64,000 bases of DNA from the NCBI RefSeq assembly GCF_004104015.1, contig NZ_RYFV01000013.1, positions 1 through 64,000 of the forward strand, written 5' to 3'. Both the position numbers and the translations under genes were made by a program. The DNA comes from Actinomyces oricola. Its GTDB lineage: Bacteria; Actinomycetota; Actinomycetes; Actinomycetales; Actinomycetaceae. The notes below the pieces were generated by a model. That model did not search any database. It was given only the letters and a program-made list of their open reading frames with translations, and was not told the DNA's origin. Positions 43,835 to 52,114 of the stretch are shown here, piece after piece. Every line of letters begins with the position of its first letter. Positions within the stretch are counted from its first letter, which is position 1.

Positions 43835-44446
43835 ATGCGCATTCACCTTAAACTCGCCAGCACCATTGGCGCCCTCGTTCTTGCCGGAGCCCTGGGCCTC
43901 GCCGGCTGCTCCAACTCCTCAAGCCCCACCGACTCCGCGTCCGCCTCCAATGCCGCAGACGACGCCGGCTCCGGCTTCCAGGAGTTCCCGGTGGGAAGCG
44001 ACCAGGAGGCCGAGGGGCAGATCAACGTCGCCGTCGTCTACTTCCAGCCCGTTGACATGGAGCCGGCGGGCATGGGTCTGGCCGCCTCCGAGGCCTCCTT
44101 CCACCTGGAGGCCGACATCTCCGGCCTGGAGGGCAACACTCTGGGCTACGGCGTCGGCGACTTCGTCCCCGGCCTGACGGTGGAGTACAAGATCACCAAG
44201 AAGTCCGATGGCTCAGTGGCCGCCGAGGGCACCTTCATGCCGATGAACGCCTCGGACGGCCCGCACTACGGCGGCAACATCGCCCTGCCCGATGCCGGGG
44301 AGTACACCCTGACTCTGATTATCCACAGTCCCGAGGAGAACGGCTGGATGCTCCACACTGATGAGGAGACCGGAGTCAAGGGTAGGTTCTGGACCGAGCC
44401 CATTGAGCTGAGCTGGGACTGGCAGTACACCCCCACCGAGTGGTGA
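43835..44446 (+). CDS. P19/Tp34-family periplasmic-type iron-binding lipoprotein
   Basis: Extracytoplasmic metal-binding partner of the FTR1 permease (P19 in Campylobacter, FetP in E. coli). The 203 residues start with a lipoprotein signal ending 'LAGC' (C25), then a Ser/Ala linker. The P19 beta-sandwich follows with 'VVYFQPVDMEPAGMGLA', 'SFHLEADI', 'MPMNASDGPHYGGNIAL' and 'YTLTLIIHSPEE'. The Met/His/Glu residues in these segments are those that bind copper and iron in studied members. GGAAGGA precedes the ATG. It lies 97 bases after the permease gene. Confidence 0.93.
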   Translation: MRIHLKLASTIGALVLAGALGLAGCSNSSSPTDSASASNAADDAGSGFQEFPVGSDQEAEGQINVAVVYFQPVDMEPAGMGLAASEASFHLEADISGLEGNTLGYGVGDFVPGLTVEYKITKKSDGSVAAEGTFMPMNASDGPHYGGNIALPDAGEYTLTLIIHSPEENGWMLHTDEETGVKGRFWTEPIELSWDWQYTPTEW

Positions 44447-44479
44447 ACCGGGACTGAGTCCTCGCCTCAGCTGCCCAGC

Positions 44480-44518
44480 GGCCGTCGGCGCCCAGATACC
44501 CTCCGGGCGCCGACGGCC
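44480..44518 (+). terminator. Intra-operon hairpin between P19 and DUF2318 genes
   Basis: A perfect 14-bp stem, GGCCGTCGGCGCCC with GGGCGCCGACGGCC, has an 11-base loop and no T run. It may attenuate readthrough or protect the 5' two-gene mRNA. Confidence 0.5.
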
Positions 44519-44577
44519 ACCTGACATCCAACCGGCGGGCCCGCCGCTCGCTGCTCTCTAGGAAGGACTTAATCCTC

Positions 44578-45849
44578 ATGCTGGAACGTTATGTCGCGGT
44601 TGTCGGAGGGATGACACTGCCGTTCCTGCTCCTGGCCGCCCTGGCTGTTGTCCTGAACCCCGCAGTGCCCCAGGGCTGGCCCCGCGCCTCCCGCTGGCGG
44701 GCCGGGTCGGTCCTCGTCGGCCTTCTGGCCGGAACCGTCTTCGCCATCCTGCGCGCCACGGCCGTCCTCACCCAGCGGACCATGGTCAATATCCCCACCC
44801 TCATCGCCTGTGTCATTGCCGATGCCCTTCTTATGGTGGTTCTGGCGCTCAATGTGCGCCGCCGCTCATGGGGGCTCGAGGGACGACTGGCGGCGGTGAC
44901 CAATGCGAGCGCGTGCGCCGCGCTCGCCCTGGCCTTCTTCCGGGCCGTGCCGCAGACGGTCCTCCAGCTCACCGCCTTCATTGAACCCGGCGAATCCACG
45001 TTCTCCTCCGAGATGCTGATGCGCCTGCTCGGATTCCTGCTGGGGTGGGCCGCCATTGCCGTCCTGGCCTTCACCTACTACCGGGCGTCGCGGCGCGCCC
45101 CGGTCTGGCTCACCCGCCTGGGCGTCCTGACCCTGGGGATCATGGTCCTGCTCTTCCACCTCACCGAGCTGGTCGCCACCTTGCACTCCGTCCACCGTGT
45201 GCAACTCAACAGCACCGCCTTCCGGGTCATCACCTGGCTGACCAACAACTCCCAGGGAGTGGTGCTCATAACGGCGGCCGCACTATTCCTGGTGCCGCTC
45301 GCCGCCGCCTTCCTGGCGGCCCTCGGGCGGGTCCCCGACCAGCCCAATCCCGCCCGCCGTCGCGCCGTCGTCTCGAGCCGCCGGCGCACACGCCGATGGG
45401 TCATGGCCTCCGCCATCGGCTTCGCCGCCCTGGTCGCCACCCGTACGATCGGCGTCGCCAAGGCCAATGAGGTCCCCACGCTGTCCGACCCCGAGCCCTA
45501 CACCCTCGACGACGACCTCGCCCGCCTGCCCATTGACATCCTCCAGGACGGGCATCTGCATCGCTATGCTTACACCGCTTCGGATGGAGTGGAGGTGCGC
45601 TTCATCGTCGTGCTCAAGAACGGGGGCGCCTACGGCGTGGGCTTGGACGCCTGCGAGAACTGCGGCCCCTCGGGCTACTACGAGAAGGACGGCAAGGTCA
45701 TCTGCAAGCGCTGCGACGTGGCCATTAATCCCGCCACCATTGGCTTCAAGGGCGGGTGCAACCCCATCCCCCTGGACTTCGACGTCGACGGCGGGGACCT
45801 GACCATCCGGGTCGCCGACCTGGAGGCGGCCTCGAAGGTCTTCGCATGA
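44578..45849 (+). CDS. DUF2318 Fe-S-containing polytopic membrane protein
   Basis: A 423-residue membrane protein with about eight helices in the first ~290 residues. A C-terminal extracytoplasmic domain follows ('LPIDILQDGHLHRYAY...VEVRFIVVLKNGG'). The cysteine set C359-x2-C362 ('CENC'), C376-x2-C379 ('CKRC') and C394 ('GGC') is the DUF2318 signature, thought to hold an Fe-S or metal centre. Homologues stand in the same slot of FTR1-P19 operons (Cj1660 in Campylobacter). The likely role is electron transfer to iron or to the FMN lipoprotein encoded at 49192. The ribosome binding site is an AGGAAGGA 12 or so bases upstream. Confidence 0.88.
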   Translation: MLERYVAVVGGMTLPFLLLAALAVVLNPAVPQGWPRASRWRAGSVLVGLLAGTVFAILRATAVLTQRTMVNIPTLIACVIADALLMVVLALNVRRRSWGLEGRLAAVTNASACAALALAFFRAVPQTVLQLTAFIEPGESTFSSEMLMRLLGFLLGWAAIAVLAFTYYRASRRAPVWLTRLGVLTLGIMVLLFHLTELVATLHSVHRVQLNSTAFRVITWLTNNSQGVVLITAAALFLVPLAAAFLAALGRVPDQPNPARRRAVVSSRRRTRRWVMASAIGFAALVATRTIGVAKANEVPTLSDPEPYTLDDDLARLPIDILQDGHLHRYAYTASDGVEVRFIVVLKNGGAYGVGLDACENCGPSGYYEKDGKVICKRCDVAINPATIGFKGGCNPIPLDFDVDGGDLTIRVADLEAASKVFA

Positions 45850-45901
45850 CCCGCCCCACCCGCGCCCACAACCCGAGCCCCGCTGCGCAAAGGCCCCGGT
45901 G

Positions 45902-47191
45902 ATGTTCTTCCTCCGCCTCATCCAACGATCCTTCGCCCGCCAGATCCGCCGCCGGGCCCTCATTGTGCTGACCGTGGCCCTCAGCGCCTCGGTGTCGGTG
46001 GCCATGCTCGGGGTGGTCCTCGACGTGGGCGACAAGATCAACGCCGAACTGACCACCTACGGCTCGAACATCATTGTTCAACCCCGGGCCGAAGGCGTGG
46101 TGGCCGACCTGTACGAGACCGGGGAGGACTCCGAGGCCACGGCCTTCCTCGACGAGGCCGAGGTCGCTAATGTCAAAACCATCTTCTGGGCCTACAACAT
46201 TGTTGACTTCGCCCCCTCCCTGACCGGGCACGTCACCGTCTCCGCCGCGGGAACCACCCTTCAGAACACGGCGGTGACCGGGACCTGGTTCAATAAGGAA
46301 CTCGCCCTGCCCACCGGGCAGGAGGTCGTCGCCGGGGTCTCGACGCTCCGCTCATGGTGGACCATGGAGGGGGCCTGGCCCGCCGACGACGCCGATGAGG
46401 CCATCGTGGGGACGACGCTGGCCCAGGAGCTGGGAGTCGCCGCCGGGGACACCCTCACCCTGACCACCTCGACGGGCACCTGCACTCTGACCGTCACTGG
46501 TGTCTACACCTCCGGCGACCAGGACGACACCAGGCTCTACACGCCGCTGGCCGTGGTGCAGGACCTCACCGGCCGCCCGGGCAAGGTCGAGCAGATCGAG
46601 GTCAAGGCCCTGACCACCCCGGAGAACGACCTGTCCCGCAAGGCCGCCTCCAACCCGGCGGCCCTGTCCTCCGCGGAGTGGGAGACCTGGTACTGCACCG
46701 CCTACCCCTCCTCCATCGCCTACCAGCTCGAGGAGGTCATTACCGGCTCGGTGGCCAAGCAGGTCCGCCAGGTCGCTGCCGTCGAGGGGCAGGTTCTGGG
46801 CAAGACCCAGGCGCTCATGATCCTCATGACCGCCCTGAGCCTGGTCGCCGCGGCGCTGGCGGTGGCCTCCCTGACTACCGCCTCACTGGTGGAGCGCACC
46901 GGCGAGTTCGCCCTGCTCAAGGCCATTGGCGCCTCATCGGCCTCCATTAACCGGCTCATCCTGGGCGAGACCTTCGTTATCGGGGTCGCGGGCACGATCC
47001 TGGGCGCCGCCATCGGCTCAGGCCTGGCGCAGCTCATTGGACGAGTCGTCTTCCAGTCCGCCATCACCATGCGCCCCATGGTCTTCGTCCTGGTGGTTGT
47101 GCTCATCGCCCTGGTCCTATTGGCGGCAACCGCTTCCTCAATGCGGTCCATCCTGCGGATCCAACCAGCCACAGCCCTGCACCGGAGGTGA
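45902..47191 (+). CDS. ABC transporter permease, FtsX/MacB type, first
   Basis: A 429-430 residue permease. One N-terminal membrane helix ('ALIVLTVALSASVSVAML') is followed by a ~230-residue extracytoplasmic MacB-like domain. Three C-terminal helices ('LMILMTALSLVAAALAVASL', 'FVIGVAGTILGAAIGSGL', 'FVLVVVLIALVLLAATA') complete the FtsX fold. 'LLKAIGASSASINRLILGE' is the coupling-helix segment. GTG 45899 directly before ATG 45902 is an equal alternative start. Permeases of this type use the ATPase to move their outside domain rather than to import small solutes, so it may push P19 or the FMN protein through its cycle. Confidence 0.9.
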   Translation: MFFLRLIQRSFARQIRRRALIVLTVALSASVSVAMLGVVLDVGDKINAELTTYGSNIIVQPRAEGVVADLYETGEDSEATAFLDEAEVANVKTIFWAYNIVDFAPSLTGHVTVSAAGTTLQNTAVTGTWFNKELALPTGQEVVAGVSTLRSWWTMEGAWPADDADEAIVGTTLAQELGVAAGDTLTLTTSTGTCTLTVTGVYTSGDQDDTRLYTPLAVVQDLTGRPGKVEQIEVKALTTPENDLSRKAASNPAALSSAEWETWYCTAYPSSIAYQLEEVITGSVAKQVRQVAAVEGQVLGKTQALMILMTALSLVAAALAVASLTTASLVERTGEFALLKAIGASSASINRLILGETFVIGVAGTILGAAIGSGLAQLIGRVVFQSAITMRPMVFVLVVVLIALVLLAATASSMRSILRIQPATALHRR

Positions 47192-47196
47192 GACGA

Positions 47197-48432
47197 ATGC
47201 CTGCAACCACGCCCAGGCGCCGCCCTATGACCAACAGGCGCATGTTCCTGACCATGCTCGCCGGGGCCGTGCTCCGGCGCCGCTCCCGGGCACTGGCGGC
47301 GCTCCTGTCCTCCGCTGTGGGGGCAGTCACCCTCTTCAGCCTGGCGGCGATCTGCCTGGCAATCCCCGCCCAAATGAGCGCCCAAATGCGCCAGTTCGGC
47401 GCCAACCTCATTGTTGTGCCCTATTCCGAGGACGCCACCGGTGCGCGCATTAGCCCCCAGTCGGCCCAGGCGGTCACCCAGAGTGTTGCCGAGGCTTTGG
47501 GCGTCAGCACTGAGGAGCTGAAGACGGCGACCTACCGCTATGAGACGGTTCGCATCAATAAATCCCCTTACCTGCTGGCTGGAATCGACGTGGAGGAGGT
47601 CCACTCCCTCAATGGGCACTGGTCGGTCCAGGGGCAGTGGCCCACTGCGGGGCGCGTCCTGGTGGGGCTGGATGTGGCTGAGGCTGCGGGCCTGTCAGTG
47701 GGCTCGACGGTGAGCGTGGAGTACCTCTCCAGCGACAACCTTCAACTGGTCTCCTCCGACGGGGAGCAGGACCAGGACTCCGCCCCCGCCGGTCAAGCCC
47801 AGTGGCGGGTGGCCGGCATTGTGGACACCGGCGGCAAGGAGGACGGCATCATTTACGCCCTCGCCGAGGACGTCAACGCCCTTACCGGGGTCTCCGACCC
47901 CGGCTACGACATTGTGGAGTACTCGATAGACACCTCGGCGGTGCCCATGGACAGCGTTGTGGAGGCGATCCAGGGCGTCGATAGCGCTGTGAGGGCCGAA
48001 CCGGTCGCCAAGATCACCAGCGGCGACACCCGCATTATCACCATGCTCAACACCCTGTTCTGGGTGGTCTCGCTGGTCGTCCTGGCCCTGACCCTGGTCG
48101 GGGTCTCCACCACCATGACCGTCGTGGTCTCCGAGCGCCGCAACGAGATAGGCCTGCGCAAGGCACTGGGGGCCTCCAGCGCCGCTGTGAGCCTGGAGTT
48201 CTACTCCGAGGCCGCCGTCCTGGGGCTGGTGGGCGGTGTGATTGGTACCGCAGTGGGGCACGCCCTGGCCGTGGCCGTCTCCACCGAGGTCTTCGACTCC
48301 GCGATCGGGTTCAACTGGTGGCTGGCGGCGATCTCGGTGCTGCTGACCGCCCTGGTGGCCGTGATCGCCTCCTACGCCCCAGTGCGGCGCGCCGCACGCA
48401 TTGACCCCGCGATCGTTCTGCGAGAGGAATGA
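47197..48432 (+). CDS. ABC transporter permease, FtsX/MacB type, second
   Basis: A 411-residue paralogue with the same layout: N-terminal helix ('SRALAALLSSAVGAVTLFSLAA'), outside domain, and three C-terminal helices. 'IGLRKALGASSAAVSLEFYSEA' is the ATPase-contact segment. ATG 47197 is preceded by GGAGG at eight bases; an in-frame GTG at 47188 overlaps the previous stop. With the first permease and the ATPase it forms a heterodimeric MacB-like transporter, equivalent to Cj1661-Cj1663 of the Campylobacter P19 locus. Confidence 0.9.
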   Translation: MPATTPRRRPMTNRRMFLTMLAGAVLRRRSRALAALLSSAVGAVTLFSLAAICLAIPAQMSAQMRQFGANLIVVPYSEDATGARISPQSAQAVTQSVAEALGVSTEELKTATYRYETVRINKSPYLLAGIDVEEVHSLNGHWSVQGQWPTAGRVLVGLDVAEAAGLSVGSTVSVEYLSSDNLQLVSSDGEQDQDSAPAGQAQWRVAGIVDTGGKEDGIIYALAEDVNALTGVSDPGYDIVEYSIDTSAVPMDSVVEAIQGVDSAVRAEPVAKITSGDTRIITMLNTLFWVVSLVVLALTLVGVSTTMTVVVSERRNEIGLRKALGASSAAVSLEFYSEAAVLGLVGGVIGTAVGHALAVAVSTEVFDSAIGFNWWLAAISVLLTALVAVIASYAPVRRAARIDPAIVLREE

Positions 48433-48433
48433 C

Positions 48434-49195
48434 ATGCTGCTCGAGCTCTCCCATGTCTCCAAGATCTACGGCGACCTCCACGCCGTGGACGATCTGAGCC
48501 TGTCGGTGCCGCGAGGCCAATGGCTCTCCATTGTGGGCTCCTCCGGGTCGGGCAAAACCACACTCATGAACATCATTGGCTGCATGGACACCCCGTCCAC
48601 GGGCACCGTCACCCTCGACGGGCGCGAGCTCGGGCGGCTCAACGCCTCTCAGCTCACCCAGATCCGCAAGAATGTTATTGGCCTGGTCTTCCAGCAGTTC
48701 CACCTGGTTCCGCACCTGACGGCCGTAGAAAACGTTATGGTCGCCCAGTACTACCACTCGATGACCGACGAGAAGGAGGCCCTTGAGGCCCTGGAGGGCG
48801 TAGGGCTGGGAGAGCGCGCCCACCACCTGCCCTCCCAGCTCTCCGGCGGCGAGCAGCAGCGCGTGTGCATTGCCCGAGCCCTGATCAACCACCCCGAGCT
48901 GGTGCTGGCCGACGAGCCCACCGGGAACCTTGACGAGACCAACGAGCAGCTCGTCCTGGACATTTTCTCCCGCCTGCATGAGCAGGGCACCACCCTCATT
49001 GTGGTCACCCACGACGCCCATGTCGCCTCCTGCGGCCAGCGCCAGATCCTCCTCAACCACGGGCGCCTGGTGGGGGAAAGGCTTAATGAGGACGGGCAGG
49101 GCCGCGGCGAGGCGAACATGCTCGACCTGGCCTCGGTGCAGACCAGTGAACGCCAAGAACCCTCTGACGAGGCGAACCGGGAGGAGCCACGGTGA
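48434..49195 (+). CDS. ABC transporter ATP-binding protein, MacB/LolD type
   Basis: The 253-residue ATPase has Walker A 'GSSGSGKT' (35-42), Q-loop 'FQQFHLVPHLTAVEN' (86-100), signature 'LSGGEQQRV' (136-144) and Walker B 'LVLADEPTGNLD' (157-168). A long C-terminal tail follows. The sequence type is that of MacB/LolD/FtsE ATPases, which matches the two FtsX-like permeases before it. The start is two bases after the permease stop and its own stop overlaps the next GTG, so it is a tightly coupled operon member. Confidence 0.94.
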   Translation: MLLELSHVSKIYGDLHAVDDLSLSVPRGQWLSIVGSSGSGKTTLMNIIGCMDTPSTGTVTLDGRELGRLNASQLTQIRKNVIGLVFQQFHLVPHLTAVENVMVAQYYHSMTDEKEALEALEGVGLGERAHHLPSQLSGGEQQRVCIARALINHPELVLADEPTGNLDETNEQLVLDIFSRLHEQGTTLIVVTHDAHVASCGQRQILLNHGRLVGERLNEDGQGRGEANMLDLASVQTSERQEPSDEANREEPR

Positions 49196-49782
49196 GTGGA
49201 CGCAGCGAGCCACAGCAACCAGGGGGCGCGGATCGGGGCGGCAAGGGCCGGGTCCGCGCGACTCGCGGCGGCACCGCCCGCGCCGCCGCAGCACTCACCG
49301 GCGTCGTGCTCTCGGCAGTCGGGGTGGCCGCATGCGGTGGCGGGGAGGTCACCCCCGGGGATGACGAGTACGCCGGGCGCCCCCAAGACAGCCAGTCCCC
49401 GGCCGCTGAAGTCGCCCAGGGCGCCGCCACGGGCGCGCCACCAGCGCCCACGGGCGGTCCCTATGCAGATGGATCCTTCAGCGCCAGCGAGTCCTACGGC
49501 GTCGTCGACGACCTCATTGAAGAGGACTCCATTGATGTCACCGCCACGCTCAGCGGCGGAGTCATTACCGACGTCTCCGTGACCGGGCACGCTCTGACCT
49601 CCACCTCCCGGGACCATCTGACAGCCTTCATCCAGGAGATTGAGGGGGCTGTCGAGGGGCGCAGCGTCGAGGACGCCCACGTCACCGCCCTGGCGGGCGC
49701 CTCGAAGACCTCTGAGGCCTTCAACGACGCCATAGACAGTATTGCCGAGCAGTCCCGGGAGGCCGCGGCCGCCTCATCATGA
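49192..49782 (+). CDS. FMN-binding domain lipoprotein, likely ApbE substrate
   Basis: A 196-residue secreted lipoprotein: an unusually long basic N-region, then a hydrophobic segment 'AAALTGVVLSAVGVAAC' with lipobox cysteine C48. A Pro/Ala linker follows, then an FMN-binding (PF04205-like) domain. 'IDVTATLSGGVITDVSVTGHA' matches the domain's first strands. 'ALAGASKTSEAF' (166-177) aligns with the flavinylation motif [S/T]GA[S/T]xTS, with S171 the residue expected to carry FMN; alanine replaces the first S/T. It overlaps the ATPase gene by four bases (GTGA). The divergent apbE 7.4 kb away strengthens the assignment. Confidence 0.82.
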   Translation: MSGRSEPQQPGGADRGGKGRVRATRGGTARAAAALTGVVLSAVGVAACGGGEVTPGDDEYAGRPQDSQSPAAEVAQGAATGAPPAPTGGPYADGSFSASESYGVVDDLIEEDSIDVTATLSGGVITDVSVTGHALTSTSRDHLTAFIQEIEGAVEGRSVEDAHVTALAGASKTSEAFNDAIDSIAEQSREAAAASS

Positions 49783-49856
49783 CGGCATCATGACGGCATG
49801 GTAACGGCGCCGGGCTTTGGCCTTCCGGTGAGGGGCAACTGCGGCCGCCTCCCGGT

Positions 49857-49862
49857 TAGGGT
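49857..49862 (+). promoter_or_regulatory. -10 element of a probable leaderless promoter (ybjN pair, miaA)
   Basis: TAGGGT ends six bases before ATG 49869, separating this unit from the iron operon. Confidence 0.58.
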
Positions 49863-49868
49863 TGGGGC

Positions 49869-50339
49869 ATGCCCTCACCCACCGAGACGCACGCTGCCGC
49901 GCCCGACACCCCGACACCGGTCGATACCGATCGCGTCCAGGAGTGCGTGCGCGCACTGGGCCTGCGTTTCTTCGTGGACGACGAGGGCGACATCGGTATT
50001 CCCTGGCGTTACGTCACGGTCCACACCGTCTTCCAAGGAACTCGCGCCCTTCAGCTGCGCGGCATGTGGCACCGCATAGCCGACACCGAGCACTTGGCGG
50101 CATTGCGCCGCCTGGTCGAGGAGTGGAACGCCACCCGCATCGGCCCCAAGGCCTACCTGACCGTTGCTGATGCCGGTGTGGTGCGTCTCCACGGGGAATA
50201 CACCTACCCGCTGGAGGCGGGCATGACCGACGCCCAGCTCGCCGACTTCGTCTTCACCGGCTGCCGTCTCATTGTCGCCCTCATGCGGGAGGCCGAGGAC
50301 ACCTTCCCCGATCCGCTGCGCGGGAGTCTGGAACCATGA
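49869..50339 (+). CDS. YbjN domain-containing protein, first
   Basis: A 156-residue actinobacterial YbjN-domain protein, related to the type III secretion chaperone-like fold. Segments include 'VQECVRALGLRFFVDDEGDIGIPW', 'RALQLRGMWHR', 'EWNATRIGPKAYL' and a closing helix 'FVFTGCRLIVALMREAEDTF'. In E. coli YbjN affects stress and motility traits; the function here is unknown. Overlaps the next gene by four bases (ATGA). Paired YbjN genes near miaA are common in Actinobacteria, so this marks a return to the conserved block. Confidence 0.85.
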   Translation: MPSPTETHAAAPDTPTPVDTDRVQECVRALGLRFFVDDEGDIGIPWRYVTVHTVFQGTRALQLRGMWHRIADTEHLAALRRLVEEWNATRIGPKAYLTVADAGVVRLHGEYTYPLEAGMTDAQLADFVFTGCRLIVALMREAEDTFPDPLRGSLEP

Positions 50340-51124
50340 GGGGACGCCCCTTCCGCTTTGTCGACCTACTGTCCCGGATCCTGGCCAGGGGCTGGGAAAA
50401 GCGCTTGCCCGGATCACCCAAAGCGACCGCGCGCGGCACCGGCGAGAGCGCCGGCGCCACCGGCGCGGCGGCCGCGGGCACGGACCCCACAGTCCACGCC
50501 CCCCGCGCCGCCTCCGCCGCAGAGGGCGCAGGGGCGGGGAGCACGAGCAGCAGCGCGAGGAGTGGCGCAGCCCACCGCGCCGCGCCAAGCGGTGCCGCAC
50601 GCCCCGAGGCCCCTCGCGCCACCTCCATTCGCCGCTCCAGTGAAGGGCGCCTCCCGCCGTCCCGGAGGATCAACAAGCCCCGCCGTGGCGAGCGCGAGCT
50701 CACTGTGCCCCTGACCCTGGAGCGGGTGGAGAGAATGGTCACCTCCACCATGGGGTACGGCCTTCATCGTCACGAGGAGGACGGGCACGTCTGCCTCCTG
50801 GGCACCTGGGATGGTTTCCCCTTCGTCCTGGAGATCCCCGAGGGCCACGAGGGCTGGCTGCTGGTCTCCGGGGACTGGGAGGAGCCGGCTCGCGAGGGGC
50901 AGCGCTCCGAGCTCGCCGCCAGCATCAATGACTGGAACCGGGACAAGATCTACCCCACGGTCGCCATTGTGGACACCCCCGTAGGGGCCCTGGTGCGCGC
51001 CACCTACCTGGCCGACCTGCGCGCCGGCGCCACCGACTCCCAGTTGCGCCTCCACCTGGATACGGCCCTGTCCTCCGCCACCCACGCTTTAGCCCAAATC
51101 CGTCCACTCCTGCCCGAGTTGTGA
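50336..51124 (+). CDS. YbjN domain-containing protein, second, with long disordered N-terminus
   Basis: A 262-residue protein. The first ~120 residues are low complexity (Ala/Gly/Ser/Arg/Pro) and probably disordered. The YbjN domain follows from about residue 122: 'LTLERVERMVTSTMGYGLHRH', 'HVCLLGTWDGFPFVLEI', 'LASINDWNRDKIYPTVAI' (approximate spelling) and a final helix 'HALAQIRPLLPEL'. ATGA overlap with the first copy and GTGA overlap with miaA make a coupled run of three genes. The two YbjN proteins may form a heterodimer, as type III chaperone-like folds often do. Confidence 0.83.
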   Translation: MRGRPFRFVDLLSRILARGWEKRLPGSPKATARGTGESAGATGAAAAGTDPTVHAPRAASAAEGAGAGSTSSSARSGAAHRAAPSGAARPEAPRATSIRRSSEGRLPPSRRINKPRRGERELTVPLTLERVERMVTSTMGYGLHRHEEDGHVCLLGTWDGFPFVLEIPEGHEGWLLVSGDWEEPAREGQRSELAASINDWNRDKIYPTVAIVDTPVGALVRATYLADLRAGATDSQLRLHLDTALSSATHALAQIRPLLPEL

Positions 51125-52104
51125 GCACCCGGGTGCGCATCGCCATCGTCGGCCCGACCGCCACCGGAAAGTCGGACCTGGCCCTGGACCTGGCCGACGC
51201 CTTGGGCGGGGCGGGCGGCAGCGGCGCCGAGATTCTTAACGCCGACGCCTCCCAGCTCTACCGCGGCATGGACATTGGCACCGCCAAGCTGCCGCCCTCC
51301 CAGCGGCGCGGGTACCCCCACCATCAAATCGACGTCCTCAGTGTGCGCCAGGACGCCAATGTCGCCTCCTACCAGGTCCACGCCCGCGCCGACCTGGAGT
51401 CCATTGAGGCACGCGGCAACCGGGCCCTGGTGGTCGGCGGCTCGGGCCTGTACCTGCGCGCCGTCACCGACGCCCTGGAGTTCCCCGGCACCGACCCGGA
51501 TACGCGCGCCGCCCTGGTGAGCCGTCTGGAGGCGGAAGGCGCTCACAGCCTGTGGGAGGCGCTGGCCGGGGCCGACCCGGTCAGTGCCCAGCGCATTGCG
51601 CCCACCGACACCCGCAGGCTCGTGCGCGCCCTGGAGGTCATGGCGGTGACGGGCCGCCCCTTTTCCGCGACTCTGCCGCGCTACGAGGACCTTGTTCCCA
51701 CCGTTCATCTGGCCCTGCGCCCGTACCGCCCGGCCCTGAACGCGCGGATCGATGGGCGCGCCCGGCTCATGGTCGACTCCGGACTCATTGAGGAGACCCG
51801 GGAGCTGGTTGCAGTGGGCCTGCGCCAGGGCGGCACCGCCCAGCGCGCCATTGGCTACGCCCAGGCCCTGGCGGTGATCGACGGGCGTATCGACCGTGAC
51901 CAGGCCGGCGCCGACATCGCCCAGGCCACCCGCAGCCTGGCCAGCCGTCAGCTCAAATGGTTCCGTCGGGATCCGCGCATCCACTGGATCGACCTGCGCC
52001 TGACCCCCGAGGGCGCCTGCCCCGACGCCGAGCGTGAGCGCGTGACACAGGAGGCACTGCGGATTGTCCGGGCCGCTGAGGCCCGGGGCGATGACGTCGC
52101 ATAG
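51121..52104 (+). CDS. miaA: tRNA dimethylallyltransferase MiaA
   Basis: Adds dimethylallyl to A37 of tRNAs, the substrate then methylthiolated by MiaB encoded 10 kb upstream. Of 327 residues, the P-loop 'GPTATGKS' is at 11-18. 'EILNADASQLYRGMDIGTAKL' gives the catalytic aspartate region and 'YPHHQIDVLSV' follows; 'VGGSGLYLRAVTDAL' and 'AIGYAQAL' complete the family pattern. The GTG start overlaps the YbjN stop. The TAG stop doubles as the start of the dapF -10 element. Confidence 0.95.
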   Translation: MSTRVRIAIVGPTATGKSDLALDLADALGGAGGSGAEILNADASQLYRGMDIGTAKLPPSQRRGYPHHQIDVLSVRQDANVASYQVHARADLESIEARGNRALVVGGSGLYLRAVTDALEFPGTDPDTRAALVSRLEAEGAHSLWEALAGADPVSAQRIAPTDTRRLVRALEVMAVTGRPFSATLPRYEDLVPTVHLALRPYRPALNARIDGRARLMVDSGLIEETRELVAVGLRQGGTAQRAIGYAQALAVIDGRIDRDQAGADIAQATRSLASRQLKWFRRDPRIHWIDLRLTPEGACPDAERERVTQEALRIVRAAEARGDDVA

Positions 52105-52107
52105 GCT
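52102..52107 (+). promoter_or_regulatory. -10 element of a probable leaderless promoter (dapF)
   Basis: TAGGCT begins in the miaA stop codon and ends seven bases before ATG 52115. Confidence 0.5.
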
Positions 52108-52114
52108 GACCCGC

